Positions 1 to 9,331 of a stretch of DNA of 64,000 bases are shown here, piece by piece (position 1 is the first letter of the stretch; every line of letters starts with the position of its first letter). Both the position numbers and the translations under genes were made by a program. The notes below the pieces were generated by a model. That model was not told where the DNA came from. It did no database searches and saw only the letters and a list, made by a program, of their open reading frames with translations. The stretch spans positions 1-64,000 of the forward strand of contig NZ_JAQOSP010000087.1 in the NCBI RefSeq assembly GCF_030068475.1, read 5' to 3'. Origin of the DNA: Roseofilum acuticapitatum BLCC-M154 (lineage in GTDB: Bacteria; Cyanobacteriota; Cyanobacteriia; Cyanobacteriales; Desertifilaceae).

Positions 1-90
1 AGCAGTTTCCTCTGCTATGAGGTACATTAATGATGGTTTTTAACGATATCTAGAACAGCTCAGAGCTTCTACCAAGTCTATTGTTTGCTC

Positions 91-120
91 CCCCCATTCC
101 CCCATTCCCCCATTCCCCCA
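91..120. repeat. CCCCCATT microsatellite downstream of uvrB
   Basis: Tandem copies of the octamer CCCCCATT lie just past the uvrB stop codon. Similar arrays occur before feoB and feoC, and a related GGGGAAT run lies near 20.8 kb. These are slippage-prone intergenic repeats; no function is evident. The remaining bases 1-90 show no gene. Confidence 0.8.
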
Positions 121-2103
121 CTACAGCGCAAAGCGCTGTAAGGATTTTATGCGATCGCGCAATTGAGCTGCTTTTTCAAACTCTAAGTTCTCAGCAGCGC
201 GTTTCATCTCGGTTTCGAGTTGCTCAATTAACTCCGGAATCTCTTCTAAAGGAACATCTTCTGGGGTGGGGTCTACCCCCTGGGCATTTAGGCGACGAGA
301 GAGGTCTAGGAATGCCAGGATACTGTTGTCGGCGGATTTTTTGATCGGTTTGGGGGTAATGCCATGGAGTCGATTGTGGGCTATTTGAATGCCGCGCCGA
401 CGTTCAGTTTCGGCGATCGCCTTTTCTATACTGTCCGTCAGGCGATCGGCGTATAAAATCGCTTGTCCGTTTACGTGACGTGCTGCCCGACCAATGGTTT
501 GAATCAAGGAACGATAGGCACGTAAAAAGCCTTCTTTATCCGCATCTAAAATCGCCACCAGGGATACTTCCGGTAAATCTAACCCTTCCCGCAACAAATT
601 CACCCCAATCAAAACATCAAATTTCCCCTCGCGCAAGTCCTGTAAAATCTCAATCCGCTCAATGGATTGAATCTCCGAATGCAGATAGCGTACCTGAATC
701 TCGCGCTCCTCTAAATAGGTGGTTAAATCCTCCGCCATCCGTTTGGTTAAGGTAGTGACTAAAACCCGTTCCTTGCGCTTGACTCGCTGCTTAATTTCAC
801 CCAGTAAATCATCAATTTGTCCCTCGGTGGGACGCACCAAAACTTCTGGGTCGATTACTCCCGTAGGTCGGATAATCTGCTCAATGATGCGGTCTTCCGA
901 GCGTTCTAATTCCCAATCTCCGGGAGTGGCCGAAACAAACACGCATTGATTGACTTTTTGCCAAAATTCTTCCGCTTTCAGGGGACGATTATCAGCAGCA
1001 CTCGGTAGGCGAAAACCATGGTCAATTAATACCATTTTCCGAGCGCGATCGCCATTATACATCGCCCGAATTTGGGGAACTGTCACATGGGATTCATCAA
1101 TAACTAAGAGCCAATCTTCTGGGAAATAATCCACCAAACATTCTGGGGGTTCTCCCGGTTGGCGATTGGCTAAATAGCGGGAATAATTTTCCACTCCATT
1201 ACAATAGCCCACTTCTTGCAATAACTCTATGTCGTAGCGGGTACGCTGGTCTAAGCGTTGCGCTTCTACTAATTTTCCGTCTTTTTCGAGTTCTTCCACT
1301 CGCTCTTTTAATTCTAGTCTAATGTGTTCGCAAGCCATTTCTACTTGCTCTTTAGGGGTTACAAAGTGACGAGCCGGATAAACATTCAGATTATTGCAAG
1401 ATTTTAAAGCATTTCCGCTAGTCGGATTGATATAATAGATGCGATCGATTTCATCACCAAAAAACTCAACTCGAATAATTCGGTCTTCATAGGCTGGAGC
1501 AATTTCTAGGATATCCCCTTTTACTCGAAAGTTTCCGCGACTGAGTTGGGTATCATTGCGGGTATATTGAATTGTTGCTAATTCCCGCAGCAGTTGCCGT
1601 TGATCGATTTCTTGTCCTCTTTCTAGCCGAATAGCCGCATTCAGATATTCAGTCGGCATTCCCAACCCATAAATACAGCTAATAGAAGCGACAACAATTA
1701 CATATCGATGCTCAAATAATGACCGAGTTGCCGAATGGCGCAGCATATCGATTTCTTCATTGATGGCAGCGCTTTTTTCAATGTAGGTATCGCTGAGGGG
1801 AAGATAAGCTTCGGGTTGATAATAGTCGTAATAACTGATAAAATACTCTACAGGATTTTTTGGGAAAAACTGGCGCAATTCATGGCAAAGTTGGGCCGCT
1901 AGGGTTTTGTTGTGGGCCAAAACCAAAGTGGATTTACCCATTTTGGCGATCGCCTGGGCAATGGTATAGGTTTTTCCCGTTCCCGTAGCGCCCAAAAGGG
2001 TTTGATAGGGATATCCGCCCTTGAGGGTTTGGGTTAATTGGGCGATCGCCTCTGGCTGATCTCCCGTTGGCTCAAAAGGCGCATCTAGCTCAAATCCGTC
2101 CAT
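121..2103 (-). CDS. uvrB: Excinuclease ABC subunit UvrB
   Basis: UvrB is the damage-verifying helicase-like subunit of the UvrABC nucleotide excision repair complex: it takes over lesions from UvrA and recruits UvrC. The 660-residue product has the usual family length. Visible are a Walker A loop (GATGTGKT) near residue 40, the [10 protein letters not shown] beta-hairpin element near residue 90, the Walker B-like DESH, the helicase motif VSATPGDWE, the QTIGRAARH motif, and a C-terminal UVR domain ([19 protein letters not shown]) that binds UvrC. ATG at 2103 is chosen; one TTG codon upstream extends the frame by a single residue. The gene stands alone, transcribed away from the repeat-rich gap at 2.1-2.6 kb. 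Confidence 0.98.
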   Translation of the reverse strand: MDGFELDAPFEPTGDQPEAIAQLTQTLKGGYPYQTLLGATGTGKTYTIAQAIAKMGKSTLVLAHNKTLAAQLCHELRQFFPKNPVEYFISYYDYYQPEAYLPLSDTYIEKSAAINEEIDMLRHSATRSLFEHRYVIVVASISCIYGLGMPTEYLNAAIRLERGQEIDQRQLLRELATIQYTRNDTQLSRGNFRVKGDILEIAPAYEDRIIRVEFFGDEIDRIYYINPTSGNALKSCNNLNVYPARHFVTPKEQVEMACEHIRLELKERVEELEKDGKLVEAQRLDQRTRYDIELLQEVGYCNGVENYSRYLANRQPGEPPECLVDYFPEDWLLVIDESHVTVPQIRAMYNGDRARKMVLIDHGFRLPSAADNRPLKAEEFWQKVNQCVFVSATPGDWELERSEDRIIEQIIRPTGVIDPEVLVRPTEGQIDDLLGEIKQRVKRKERVLVTTLTKRMAEDLTTYLEEREIQVRYLHSEIQSIERIEILQDLREGKFDVLIGVNLLREGLDLPEVSLVAILDADKEGFLRAYRSLIQTIGRAARHVNGQAILYADRLTDSIEKAIAETERRRGIQIAHNRLHGITPKPIKKSADNSILAFLDLSRRLNAQGVDPTPEDVPLEEIPELIEQLETEMKRAAENLEFEKAAQLRDRIKSLQRFAL

Positions 2104-2282
2104 CAACGATACCGATTAAGAAACCAAAACAACCCGCTTAATCTATAATTACATTTATTTACAGATTTTTGTGTTTTTGCACAATTTTTCGTACACTAGA
2201 GACAGTTTAAGCTTTTTTTAAAGTTTGTTAGGTCTATTATTTGCCCCTATATAGCAAACCTAAATGAGTTATGTAATGGCTG

Positions 2283-2388
2283 CCCCTCATCCCCCAGCCC
2301 CTTCTCCCGCAGGAGAAGGGGAGCATAAGTCCCTCTCCCGTGGGAGAGGGATTTTCCGCAAAGCGGACATGAAAGGGAGAGGGCATTT
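2283..2388. repeat. Dispersed repeat, copy 1 (CCTTCTCCC hairpin family)
   Basis: About 105 bp that recur almost unchanged at 2459-2564. The unit holds two imperfect inverted repeats (CTTCTCCC...GGAGAAGGGG and CCTCTCCC...GGGAGAGGG), followed by a CCGC-AAAGCGG palindrome next to ACATGAAAG. The 526-bp gap between uvrB and the next gene holds these two copies and nothing I recognise as coding. Confidence 0.85.
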
Positions 2389-2458
2389 CCAGTTGCACAA
2401 TTCATTGAGACTAGCTATATATAGCGTTTTCAGTTGATTGGTGAAGCGACAAGATCTT

Positions 2459-2564
2459 GCCCTCATCCCCCGACCCCTTCTCCCACGGGAGAAGGGGAGC
2501 AGAAGTCCCTCTCCCGTGGGAGAGGGATTTTCCGCCAAGCGGACATGAAAGGGAGAGGGCATTT
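2459..2564. repeat. Dispersed repeat, copy 2 (CCTTCTCCC hairpin family)
   Basis: Second copy of the unit at 2283-2388 in the same orientation. Its palindrome reads CCGCCAAGCGG instead of CCGCAAAGCGG. The shorter CCGCAAGCGGACATGAA element also occurs alone at 12942-12962 and 45771-45790, so the palindrome seems to be the mobile core. REP-like and of unknown function. Confidence 0.85.
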
Positions 2565-2632
2565 GTCAAGGAGCGCATCTCATTTGAAAATGCTATAAGC
2601 AAACTCTCTGAGCGGTAAAAAGGCAATGGGTT

Positions 2633-3148
2633 ATGAGTGACAAAACAAATAACGGTACAACCACCAGCAGCAGTGCAACCCCAGACCAATCCCCCGATCC
2701 GGCCTCATCCAGTGCCATTGAGACCCCAAAACCTGTGACATCTCAAGATAAGGAAGAAACTCCCATGACTCAACCTCTGAAACTTGGCTCCAAGCCAGAA
2801 TCAACAGCAGCAATTAGCGAGCAACCCACCCGTTTTTCCCCCTTACCGGGTAACCGTCCGGTAGGCACAACGGATCTGAAAATCAGTAATACCCTCAAAA
2901 CCGGGCCTCTTCCAGGGAATCGTCCCATTGAAGCCAGCCACCTGCAAGTCAACAGTACCCTATCTTCTTCAGGCGCTCGTCCAGTGGCCTCTAGCGGCAT
3001 TAAAATTAAGGAAACCTTTGCCACCTCTGGGAATCGTCCCGTATCTACCACCGACTTAAAAATCAGCCAAAGCATAACAGTAATGGGCAATCGCCCCGTA
3101 GCTGACAATAATATTGATGGGCCCGATTTAATGGGATATCTTGACTAA
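2633..3148 (+). CDS. GNRPV-repeat protein, unknown function
   Basis: A 171-residue, low-complexity, probably soluble protein that I do not recognise. The first 60 residues are rich in Ser, Thr, Pro and Gln. From about residue 65 there are five imperfect units of about 20-24 residues built on G-N/A-R-P-V/I followed by TTDLKIS-like strands (GNRPVGTTDLKIS, GNRPIEASHLQVN, ARPVASSGIKIK, NRPVSTTDLKIS, NRPVADNNID). There is no signal peptide or membrane segment. Regular Arg-Pro motifs joined to short strand-like segments suggest a linear binding scaffold, but that is inference. A hairpin terminator follows at 3187. ATG at 2633 is the only plausible start. Confidence 0.75.
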   Translation: MSDKTNNGTTTSSSATPDQSPDPASSSAIETPKPVTSQDKEETPMTQPLKLGSKPESTAAISEQPTRFSPLPGNRPVGTTDLKISNTLKTGPLPGNRPIEASHLQVNSTLSSSGARPVASSGIKIKETFATSGNRPVSTTDLKISQSITVMGNRPVADNNIDGPDLMGYLD

Positions 3149-3186
3149 AGAGTTCCCCATAACCAGCCATCTCTGAGTCCATGAGC

Positions 3187-3220
3187 AAAAACCTGAGTCA
3201 GTTGTACTGCCCAGGTTTTT
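3187..3220 (+). terminator. Hairpin terminator after the GNRPV-repeat gene
   Basis: AAAAACCTG at 3187-3195 pairs with CAGGTTTTT at 3212-3220 across a 16-base loop, with the descending arm ending in T residues. The position, about 40 bp past the stop, fits an intrinsic terminator. Confidence 0.7.
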
Positions 3221-3459
3221 CTGTATCTCTAGGACTTTGCTAAGGGCTAATGACGCGGCCAGCAGGATTCTCCGTAAAAATACCCCAGTAGTTACCGAAG
3301 GCCAAAACGGGTTTTCTTCCTCAAACGGGTAAAATTGGCTCTCAACTGGGTAAAGGTCAAGAGAGAATCGTCAAAACTGCTGATACAGTCAGAGGTGTAA
3401 TCATTCAAAACCCCCAGCAACCGCAGAAAATTTCTTGAAACCTCACACAAAAGTTCCCC

Positions 3460-3598
3460 AGTATGAAGAGTTGGTAAAGTGTGGTTTTTTCTGTAGACGT
3501 TCCTCTACAAGTTCCCTATGATAGAGACATAAGGAAGTGCAAAGGAAAGCCAACAACCTTTTTCCGATGCTCGTTCATCAGCTCTAGGAGTATATATA
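3460..3598 (+). promoter_or_regulatory. Conserved leader/promoter of the PEP-CTERM gene, copy 1
   Basis: About 140 bp before the first PEP-CTERM gene match 4700-4835 before its paralogue, including a block TTTTTTCTGTAGACGTTCCT. A -10-like TATGAT lies at 3517-3522 in both copies, and a CTAGGAGTA ribosome-binding site precedes both ATG codons. The duplication therefore took the promoter and 5' leader with the gene. The rest of 3221-3460 shows no gene. Confidence 0.6.
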
Positions 3599-4294
3599 AT
3601 GAAATCTGCTATCTCTACCCTAATTGGTTCTACACTACTGGCTACCACCTTCGTTGGCTTCTCTGCCGTTGATGCTCAAGCTAGACCCAACCAGAACACA
3701 GAACCAGCAGAACCTTTACTCTGTAGTGCCTCGACCATTACCCTGGCTGGCATCAGCTACAGTGCTTGTGGGGGGCAGTTTGAAGGCAATGATACTGGAA
3801 ATCAAGGGACTCTAGAAGGTTTTCTCAACGATGGAACTGTATTTGGTTCCTACGGCTTCAGCAATGACTGGTCACTCGATGGTAAGTCCGATGGTGATGG
3901 TGGAAGCTACGGGTTTACCGCAGACAATGGCTCAACTGACAGTACCTGGTCTTTAACGAAGAATCTAGACCAACTGTTTGGAAATGATTTAACGGCAACA
4001 TTCGCGGTTAGCTTCAAATCTTCTACAGGATACAGTGTTTACTTGTTTGAAGATTTCCAAATCAGTCAAGCCCAACTGGACTCTGGTAGGGTTGACGGTA
4101 CATTCACCACTGATGGTGTTTCTGTGAATAATAAAGGTAAGGCTCAAGGTTTATCTCATGGTAGCTTCTGGGCTTACAGTGGCGAAGAAGACACCTACGA
4201 ACCTCCCAATGAAATCCCTGAACCCAGTGCGGCTGCTGCTTTAGGTCTGCTGGCTGCGGGTATGTTCGGCATGAAGAAGAAAGCCAGCAAGTAA
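3599..4294 (+). CDS. PEP-CTERM sorting-domain exported protein
   Basis: A 231-residue exported protein. Residues 1-28 form a signal peptide (hydrophobic stretch ending in VDAQA). The C-terminus carries a PEP-CTERM sorting signal: PEPSAAAALGLLAAGMFGMKKK, that is a PEP motif, a hydrophobic helix and a basic tail. In bacteria with exosortase this signal leads to cleavage and surface or exopolysaccharide delivery. The mature part is rich in Gly, Ser, Asp and aromatic residues, with two early cysteines (CSAS and SACGG), and looks like a beta-rich domain that I cannot name. TAGGAG lies about 10 bp before the ATG. It is duplicated in tandem (4836-5531). Confidence 0.88.
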   Translation: MKSAISTLIGSTLLATTFVGFSAVDAQARPNQNTEPAEPLLCSASTITLAGISYSACGGQFEGNDTGNQGTLEGFLNDGTVFGSYGFSNDWSLDGKSDGDGGSYGFTADNGSTDSTWSLTKNLDQLFGNDLTATFAVSFKSSTGYSVYLFEDFQISQAQLDSGRVDGTFTTDGVSVNNKGKAQGLSHGSFWAYSGEEDTYEPPNEIPEPSAAAALGLLAAGMFGMKKKASK

Positions 4295-4371
4295 GCGGCT
4301 AGGAAACTCCTAGCTCATGGACTCCTCAAATATATGCGTTGAGTGCTTTCAGTAAAACTTGTAGATCGGTT

Positions 4372-4398
4372 TAGGGGGTGAGAGTTTGCCCCCTATTT
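4372..4398 (+). terminator. Hairpin terminator after the first PEP-CTERM gene
   Basis: TAGGGGG at 4372-4378 pairs with CCCCCTA at 4389-4395, followed by TTT. It separates the two tandem PEP-CTERM genes into independent transcription units. The rest of 4295-4700 shows no gene. Confidence 0.7.
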
Positions 4399-4699
4399 CC
4401 TTTTCGGTCTGTAGCCCTATCTATTATAAGTTAATTTGCGTAATTTTGGTTGTGAATCCCCTCAACTGCTTAAATTATTAAGTGTAAATACGAATATTAG
4501 TTTTTTCTTTATCCGTAGAAAACCGTAGATTATTCCTTGGTATACAGGGAGGTATGAGGTTCAATCCCAAGATGTGGGGAATTGACTCAGTAAAAACCAC
4601 GAGGGTTTGACCTAGATTTCCTAGATGACAGGGGTTTCAGCCCGGAAAGATGTCCAGAAACCACCGAAAATTAACCCCAAAATCAGAAAAAAGCCTTCT

Positions 4700-4835
4700 A
4701 GGATGAAGAGTTCGTAAAATGCGGTTTTTTCTGTAGACGTTCCTCTATCAGTTGCCTATGATAGAAACATAAGGAAACGCCAAGGCAAGCACAAAAAGCT
4801 GTTCACGCCTGTTCTAAGTTCTAGGAGTACATATA
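4700..4835 (+). promoter_or_regulatory. Conserved leader/promoter of the PEP-CTERM gene, copy 2
   Basis: Homologous to 3460-3598: the same GTAGACGTTCCTCTA block, the same TATGAT at 4757-4762 and the same TCTAGGAGTA ribosome-binding site before the ATG at 4836. The leader is conserved although the gene it drives carries a premature stop. Confidence 0.6.
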
Positions 4836-5531
4836 ATGAAATCTGCTATCTCTACCCTAATCGGTTCTACACTACTAGCTACCACCCTCGTTGGCTTCTC
4901 TGCTATTGACGCACAAGCTAAACCTCAAGCTCAAGAAACAGAACCTCTACTCTGTAGCGCCTCGAATATCACCCTGGCGGGCATCAGCTACAGTGCTTGC
5001 GAAGGGCAATTTGCTGGTAATGATACAGGAAATACCGGAACCTTACTGAGCGACCTGAATGGAGGTTTGTTCGATGGTTGAAGCAGTGACTGGTCTTTAA
5101 GCGGTAAGTCTGATGGAGAAGCTGGACAGTTTGACTTTTCAGCAGATAATGATTTTGCCAGTGGTACTTGGTCTATTAATAACAATCTCGCGGCTTTATT
5201 CGGAGATGATTTAACTGCCACATTTGCTGTAAGCTTCAAAGCGGGCGCTGACGCTTCTGGAGGGGGTTACAGTGTGTACCTGTTTGAAGACTTCACCATC
5301 ACCCAAGCACAGTTAGACAGTGGTAAAATTGAAGGAGAATTTGACACCCTTGGTGTAGCGGTGAACCCAAATAATGGTCAGGGTAGAGGCTTATCCCACG
5401 CTAGTTTGTGGACATTTAATGGCGAAGAAGAGTACGAACCTCCCAATGAAGTTCCTGAACCCAGTGCTGCTGCTGCTTTAGGTCTGTTGGCTGCGGGTAT
5501 GTTGGGGATGAAGAAGAAAGGTAAGAGGTAA
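4836..5531 (+). pseudogene. PEP-CTERM protein paralogue with an in-frame TGA
   Basis: Tandem paralogue of the 3599-4294 gene and exactly the same length (696 bp). It keeps the signal peptide (ends IDAQA), the CSASNITLAGISYSAC segment, the YSVYLFEDF segment, and the PEP-CTERM tail (PEPSAAAALGLLAAGMLGMKKK). A single TGA at 5079-5081 interrupts the frame after residue 81; on both sides the frame is otherwise open and matches the paralogue. The rest of the gene shows no further damage, so the nonsense change looks recent, or some read-through occurs. A truncated product would lose the sorting signal. A sequencing error is the main alternative. Confidence 0.85.
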
Positions 5532-5549
5532 AATAACCGACACAAAAAT

Positions 5550-5592
5550 CTGCCCGATAGGCTTGCTGCAAGCCCTGCTGAAGTTCGGGCAG
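5550..5592 (+). terminator. Strong nested stem-loop after the second PEP-CTERM gene
   Basis: CTGCCCGA at 5550-5557 pairs with TCGGGCAG at 5585-5592, and the loop holds the near-perfect palindrome GGCTTGC-T-GCAAGCC. No T-run follows, so it may be a transcript-end structure or a dispersed palindrome rather than a classical intrinsic terminator. Confidence 0.5.
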
Positions 5593-5744
5593 TAAGCGAA
5601 AATCACAATTATCAGAAGAATATAGCCACCGGTCTGTAACGGTATACTAAAGTTATCCGTTACACTTCTAAAAGATTGGGGGCGATCGGGCTACCTATCC
5701 CTGGAGCGATCGCCAAATCGCTCCAACAACTCCTCACGGGATAA

Positions 5745-6713
5745 TTGATACTTTATTTGACGATCGTTGGTGCAATGTCCAGCGCGATCGCCCTGAGTCA
5801 AACTCAGGTTAAGATAAGTGTGGCTCAAAAGTATTCAATTATGACTGAACAGCAAACGGTTCCTTACGGCTATTATGCGGCCAAAGAAGCCTATAGCACC
5901 TCAGACTGGCGACTGGGAAATATTCTCGAAGATGTTTCGGTTGCTCCTTCGACTTTTTGGGATCGGCAAATTCAATATAATCAACTCGAACTCCATCCCA
6001 TGTCCTGTACCCTATTTGCGGCGGCTGGGGCAATTTCCGATTTAACCGGGTATCGATTTAGTCTAGCTGAATTTGGGCAACTGATTCAAGAAGCCCGGCG
6101 TTACGGCTTTTCCGATAGTCAAGGCTGGTATATTAATCAGGCGGTAGACTTGTTGCGCCGATGGTGGAATAACCGTGGGGAACAGCTCGTTTCTTATCGG
6201 GTGGATATGGCTGGTGTACAGCTCAGTTCAGTTTTGGGTAAAGGCTATAGTGTGGTCACCGGTTACCGGGGGAGTGCCCAATATAATGCAGATTTTAATG
6301 CTGATGGGTTCTTAGATCAAACTTCCTTTGGCGATCGCACCTACGGCCATGCAGTCCGCATGACCCAAGACCGGCAAAATCCCAGCTATGCCAGGGTGAT
6401 GATCGATAATTATTATGGAGTGCAACGGTTTAATAGCTATCGTATCAGAGTGGGCGATATTGGCCGTCTCGTAGAGAATGGCGTGTTTTATTATTCTGGC
6501 TATATGTTTGCAACGGAGAAGAAGCGCATGTTTAGAGATGTATATCCCGATGGCAGAAGTCAATGGTATTATGACGCTCTGGAATGGGCGGTACAAGAAA
6601 ACCTGATTAGTGGTTACCAAGATGGAACCTTCCGACCCAACCAACTGGTCACCCGTGCCGAAATGGTGGTGATGCTCAAGCGACTCTATGACAAAATTTC
6701 TAGAGAGCAATAG
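5745..6713 (+). CDS. Secreted C39-like cysteine peptidase domain plus SLH domain
   Basis: A 322-residue protein. From the TTG at 5745 the first 30 residues read as a signal peptide (ILYLTIVGAMSSAIALS); ATGs at 5775 and 5841 are alternatives, but only the TTG start gives a full hydrophobic stretch. Residues about 80-255 look like a papain/C39-like fold: Cys in MSCTLFAAAGAISD, His in YGHAVRMT and an Asn/Asp in MIDNYYG could form the triad. The last 60 residues form one S-layer homology domain (FRDVYPDGRSQWYYDALEWA through TFRPNQLVTRAEM), which anchors proteins to the cell wall. The role could be peptidoglycan or surface protein processing. The family call for the N-terminal half is tentative; the SLH domain is firm. 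Confidence 0.75.
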   Translation: MILYLTIVGAMSSAIALSQTQVKISVAQKYSIMTEQQTVPYGYYAAKEAYSTSDWRLGNILEDVSVAPSTFWDRQIQYNQLELHPMSCTLFAAAGAISDLTGYRFSLAEFGQLIQEARRYGFSDSQGWYINQAVDLLRRWWNNRGEQLVSYRVDMAGVQLSSVLGKGYSVVTGYRGSAQYNADFNADGFLDQTSFGDRTYGHAVRMTQDRQNPSYARVMIDNYYGVQRFNSYRIRVGDIGRLVENGVFYYSGYMFATEKKRMFRDVYPDGRSQWYYDALEWAVQENLISGYQDGTFRPNQLVTRAEMVVMLKRLYDKISREQ

Positions 6714-6805
6714 ACAGAAAATGACTTGAAAACACGGGTTAATAAACTGACTGAGTGCTTGCGGTGAGTAAACCCAGACCATAAATCCTTAAAATAAGCT
6801 GAAGT

Positions 6806-6832
6806 AAGGGTTTGAAAATCAAACCCTTTTTT
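6806..6832 (+). terminator. Rho-independent terminator
   Basis: Perfect 10-bp stem AAGGGTTTGA (6806-6815) with TCAAACCCTT (6819-6828), a three-base loop and a following T-run. It lies 92 bp after the SLH gene stop. The gap 6833-7042 shows no gene. Confidence 0.9.
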
Positions 6833-7042
6833 GTGTCCACAATCAACCGTATTATTGCCAACGGAGATCGCGAAAATCTTACGGATCGGAGCGCTAAAAA
6901 AGCCGGGGATCATTACCAGTATAGGATTTGCAGTTCTGGGAAAAATCGGTTATGGTGTCAATAATGGAACTCAATTTAGTCAAAGTATCTGGGACTTAGA
7001 CCGATTAGGGCATAAGTTTCAACTGAAATCAAAGGATGTAAT

Positions 7043-7897
7043 ATGTATATTTCTTTTAAATCTCCCAAGGTTATTGCTGTCGGTTTGGTCGGTTTGTTGG
7101 CCAGTTTAAATGTAGAAACTTTAGACCGGTGGGGAGCGCCGCCTGCGGAGCGGACTGATGTATCTATTGATCGCTCACAAGCCTCCGATCCGACTCCCCC
7201 CAATCTAGCTGTCTCTCAGCAAACGGCTCATTGGGTAACCCCTAACATCGATCCAGAAAAGGGATCGTTGCTTCCTCCCCATTTAAATAAAAATTGGACT
7301 CCTGTAGAGTTAATGGCTTCTCAAGAGACTCTAGTCAGAGATTTGCAATACTGTGTGATTAGCATGGCACAACTGTCTACAACAAAGTCTCCCTTATATG
7401 TGCGAGCCACGCCGAAAAATAATGGGGCGATCGTGGGAGAATTAGAAAGCGGCCGGTGGATTGGCATCCTGAATGGCACTGACCAATGGTTTGAAATTAT
7501 TGACCCTACTAAAGGCTGGGTCAAACGCTCGGAAGTCGATAGTGCTTGCAATGAAAAAGTAGAACGATTAAATTTAGGGCCTCGCCAATCCTCAATCCCC
7601 ATTAAAGACCGCATGGTGGGTGTAGGAGTCCACCGCTATTTAATTCATGTGCCACCGGGAAAAGCCTTAACCCTGAAAAATGTAGAAGGGACTATACCCA
7701 GAATCGTCGATCCTCATGGGGAGCTATTAACCCAAGATTGGCAGACTACTGATGAGAGTCTCCCCGAATGGACAGGGGAATTGATGGAGTCGGGAGACTA
7801 CAGGCTAGAAGTGGTCTCCCATGATTCTCAGTTAGAATATTCGTTCTTGGTGGAAGTTACCCCCCTTCAGGAATATGCTCAGATGCTCAACCGTTGA
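7043..7897 (+). CDS. SH3-domain exported protein
   Basis: A 284-residue protein with a hydrophobic N-terminus (VIAVGLVGLLASL) that is either a signal peptide or an anchor. Residues about 112-180 form a bacterial SH3 domain (SPLYVRATPKNNGAIVGELE, then WFEIIDPTKGWVKRSEV), of the kind that binds cell-wall peptides. The C-terminal 95 residues (VGVHRYLIHVPPGKALTLKN through YRLEVVSHDS) look like a beta-sandwich domain similar to those in cyanobacterial periplasmic SH3 proteins. The 3' end overlaps the convergent purB by 19 bp. The exact substrate is unknown. Confidence 0.8.
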   Translation: MYISFKSPKVIAVGLVGLLASLNVETLDRWGAPPAERTDVSIDRSQASDPTPPNLAVSQQTAHWVTPNIDPEKGSLLPPHLNKNWTPVELMASQETLVRDLQYCVISMAQLSTTKSPLYVRATPKNNGAIVGELESGRWIGILNGTDQWFEIIDPTKGWVKRSEVDSACNEKVERLNLGPRQSSIPIKDRMVGVGVHRYLIHVPPGKALTLKNVEGTIPRIVDPHGELLTQDWQTTDESLPEWTGELMESGDYRLEVVSHDSQLEYSFLVEVTPLQEYAQMLNR

Positions 7898-9174
7898 TAC
7901 ACCCGATCTAGATGTCTCAGATGTTGATGGGGATCGAAGCAAGCGTTAATCTCTTCTGGAGAAAGGGATTGGGTAACCTGGGGATGTTGACTAATCAGGT
8001 TGCGAAAATCCCCATCGGGGTTGTTCCAGGCTTGGTGGGCGCTTTCTTGAACGATTTTATAGGCTTCTTCGCGCTGTAGTCCTTTGGCGACTAGGGCTAG
8101 GAGAACCCGTTGGGAGAAGATGACCCCGCCATAAACGTTCATGTTGCGCTTCATGTTTTCGGGGTAGACCAAGAGGTTTTTCACCAGGTTAGTGATTTCA
8201 TGGAGCATGAAGTGCAGCAGGATACAAGCATCCGGTAGAATGACTCGCTCTACGGAGCTGTGGGAAATATCCCGCTCGTGCCAGAGGGCTACATTTTCTA
8301 AGGCGGCGATCGCATGACCTCGGATAATGCGAGCTAAACCGGTGAGTCGTTCGGAGCGAATGGGGTTGCGTTTGTGGGGCATAGCAGACGAGCCTTTTTG
8401 CCCCTTAGCAAAGTATTCTTCCACTTCTAGAACGTCGGTGCGCTGGAGGTTGCGAATCTCGACTGCAAACCGTTCAATGGAAGCCGCAAGTAGGGCGAAG
8501 GTTTGCAGATATTCGGCGTGGCGATCGCGGGAAATCACTTGAGTTGAGGCACAATCGGGTTGTAATTCCAAGTATTGACAAGCTAACTCTTCTACCTTGG
8601 GGTCAATATTGGCATAGGTTCCCACTGCACCCGAAATTTTACCGACGGCAATTTGGGACTGGAGATGACAAAGGCGATCGCGATGACGCAGAACTTCCGC
8701 CAACCATCCCGCTAACTTAAAACCAAATGTCATCGGTTCCGCATGAATTCCATGGGATCGTCCCACCATCACCGTATTCCGATGTTGGCCCGCTTGATAG
8801 CGAATCGCTTGCACCAGTTCTTCAACCTGATGTTGGATTAAATCTAAACTGGCGACCATTTGCAGCGCCAACGCCGTATCTAGGACATCTGAACTGGTTA
8901 ATCCCAAATGGATATAGCGTCCAGCATCTCCTACATACTCGTTAACATTAGTCAAAAAAGCAATCACATCATGACGGACTTCGGCTTCAATTTCTAAAAC
9001 TCTCTTGAGATCAAACTTAGCTTTTGCTTTGATCTCCTCCACGGCCTCAGTCGGAATATAACCCAGTTCAGCCTGGGCTTGGCAGACCGCAATTTCAACT
9101 TGTAACCAAGTCTTTAGCTTAAAGTCATCCGTCCAAATTTCGCCCATTTCGGGCAGAGTATAACGCTCAATCAC
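7879..9174 (-). CDS. purB: Adenylosuccinate lyase
   Basis: PurB catalyses two beta-elimination steps: SAICAR to AICAR, and adenylosuccinate to AMP, each releasing fumarate. The 431-residue product starts VIERYTLPEMGEIWTD, the typical PurB N-terminus, read from a GTG at 9174. The frame stays open further upstream to 9420, but that part is not PurB-like and would overlap the divergent cyclase gene. The fumarase-superfamily signature SSAMPHKRNP is present (with KGQKG before it), and the TSSDVLDTALALQ and GRSHGIHAEP motifs carry catalytic residues. Length and motifs match cyanobacterial PurB. Confidence 0.97.
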   Translation of the reverse strand: MIERYTLPEMGEIWTDDFKLKTWLQVEIAVCQAQAELGYIPTEAVEEIKAKAKFDLKRVLEIEAEVRHDVIAFLTNVNEYVGDAGRYIHLGLTSSDVLDTALALQMVASLDLIQHQVEELVQAIRYQAGQHRNTVMVGRSHGIHAEPMTFGFKLAGWLAEVLRHRDRLCHLQSQIAVGKISGAVGTYANIDPKVEELACQYLELQPDCASTQVISRDRHAEYLQTFALLAASIERFAVEIRNLQRTDVLEVEEYFAKGQKGSSAMPHKRNPIRSERLTGLARIIRGHAIAALENVALWHERDISHSSVERVILPDACILLHFMLHEITNLVKNLLVYPENMKRNMNVYGGVIFSQRVLLALVAKGLQREEAYKIVQESAHQAWNNPDGDFRNLISQHPQVTQSLSPEEINACFDPHQHLRHLDRVYQRLSI

Positions 9175-9331
9175 AGCTTGTGTCGCAGAAGTACCACGGA
9201 CATATTTTACCCTTGAAGGGCCCTTTCTGATGCTCTCCTTCAATCCATGTGCTAACTTTGAGTACAAGATTGCTCCATCTGTCAACCTTGTGGTCTTCTT
9301 CCTCTTTCTCCCCTTCTCCCCAATCCCCTGA

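Noticed and set aside
2287-2689. Overlapping 91- and 92-codon frames in the repeat region
   Set aside because: They translate the two dispersed repeat copies and have similar low-complexity sequence in both, as expected for repeat shadows.
5079-5081. Selenocysteine at the TGA in the second PEP-CTERM gene
   Set aside because: No selenoprotein genes or SECIS-like hairpin seen, and the paralogue has no Cys at the place.
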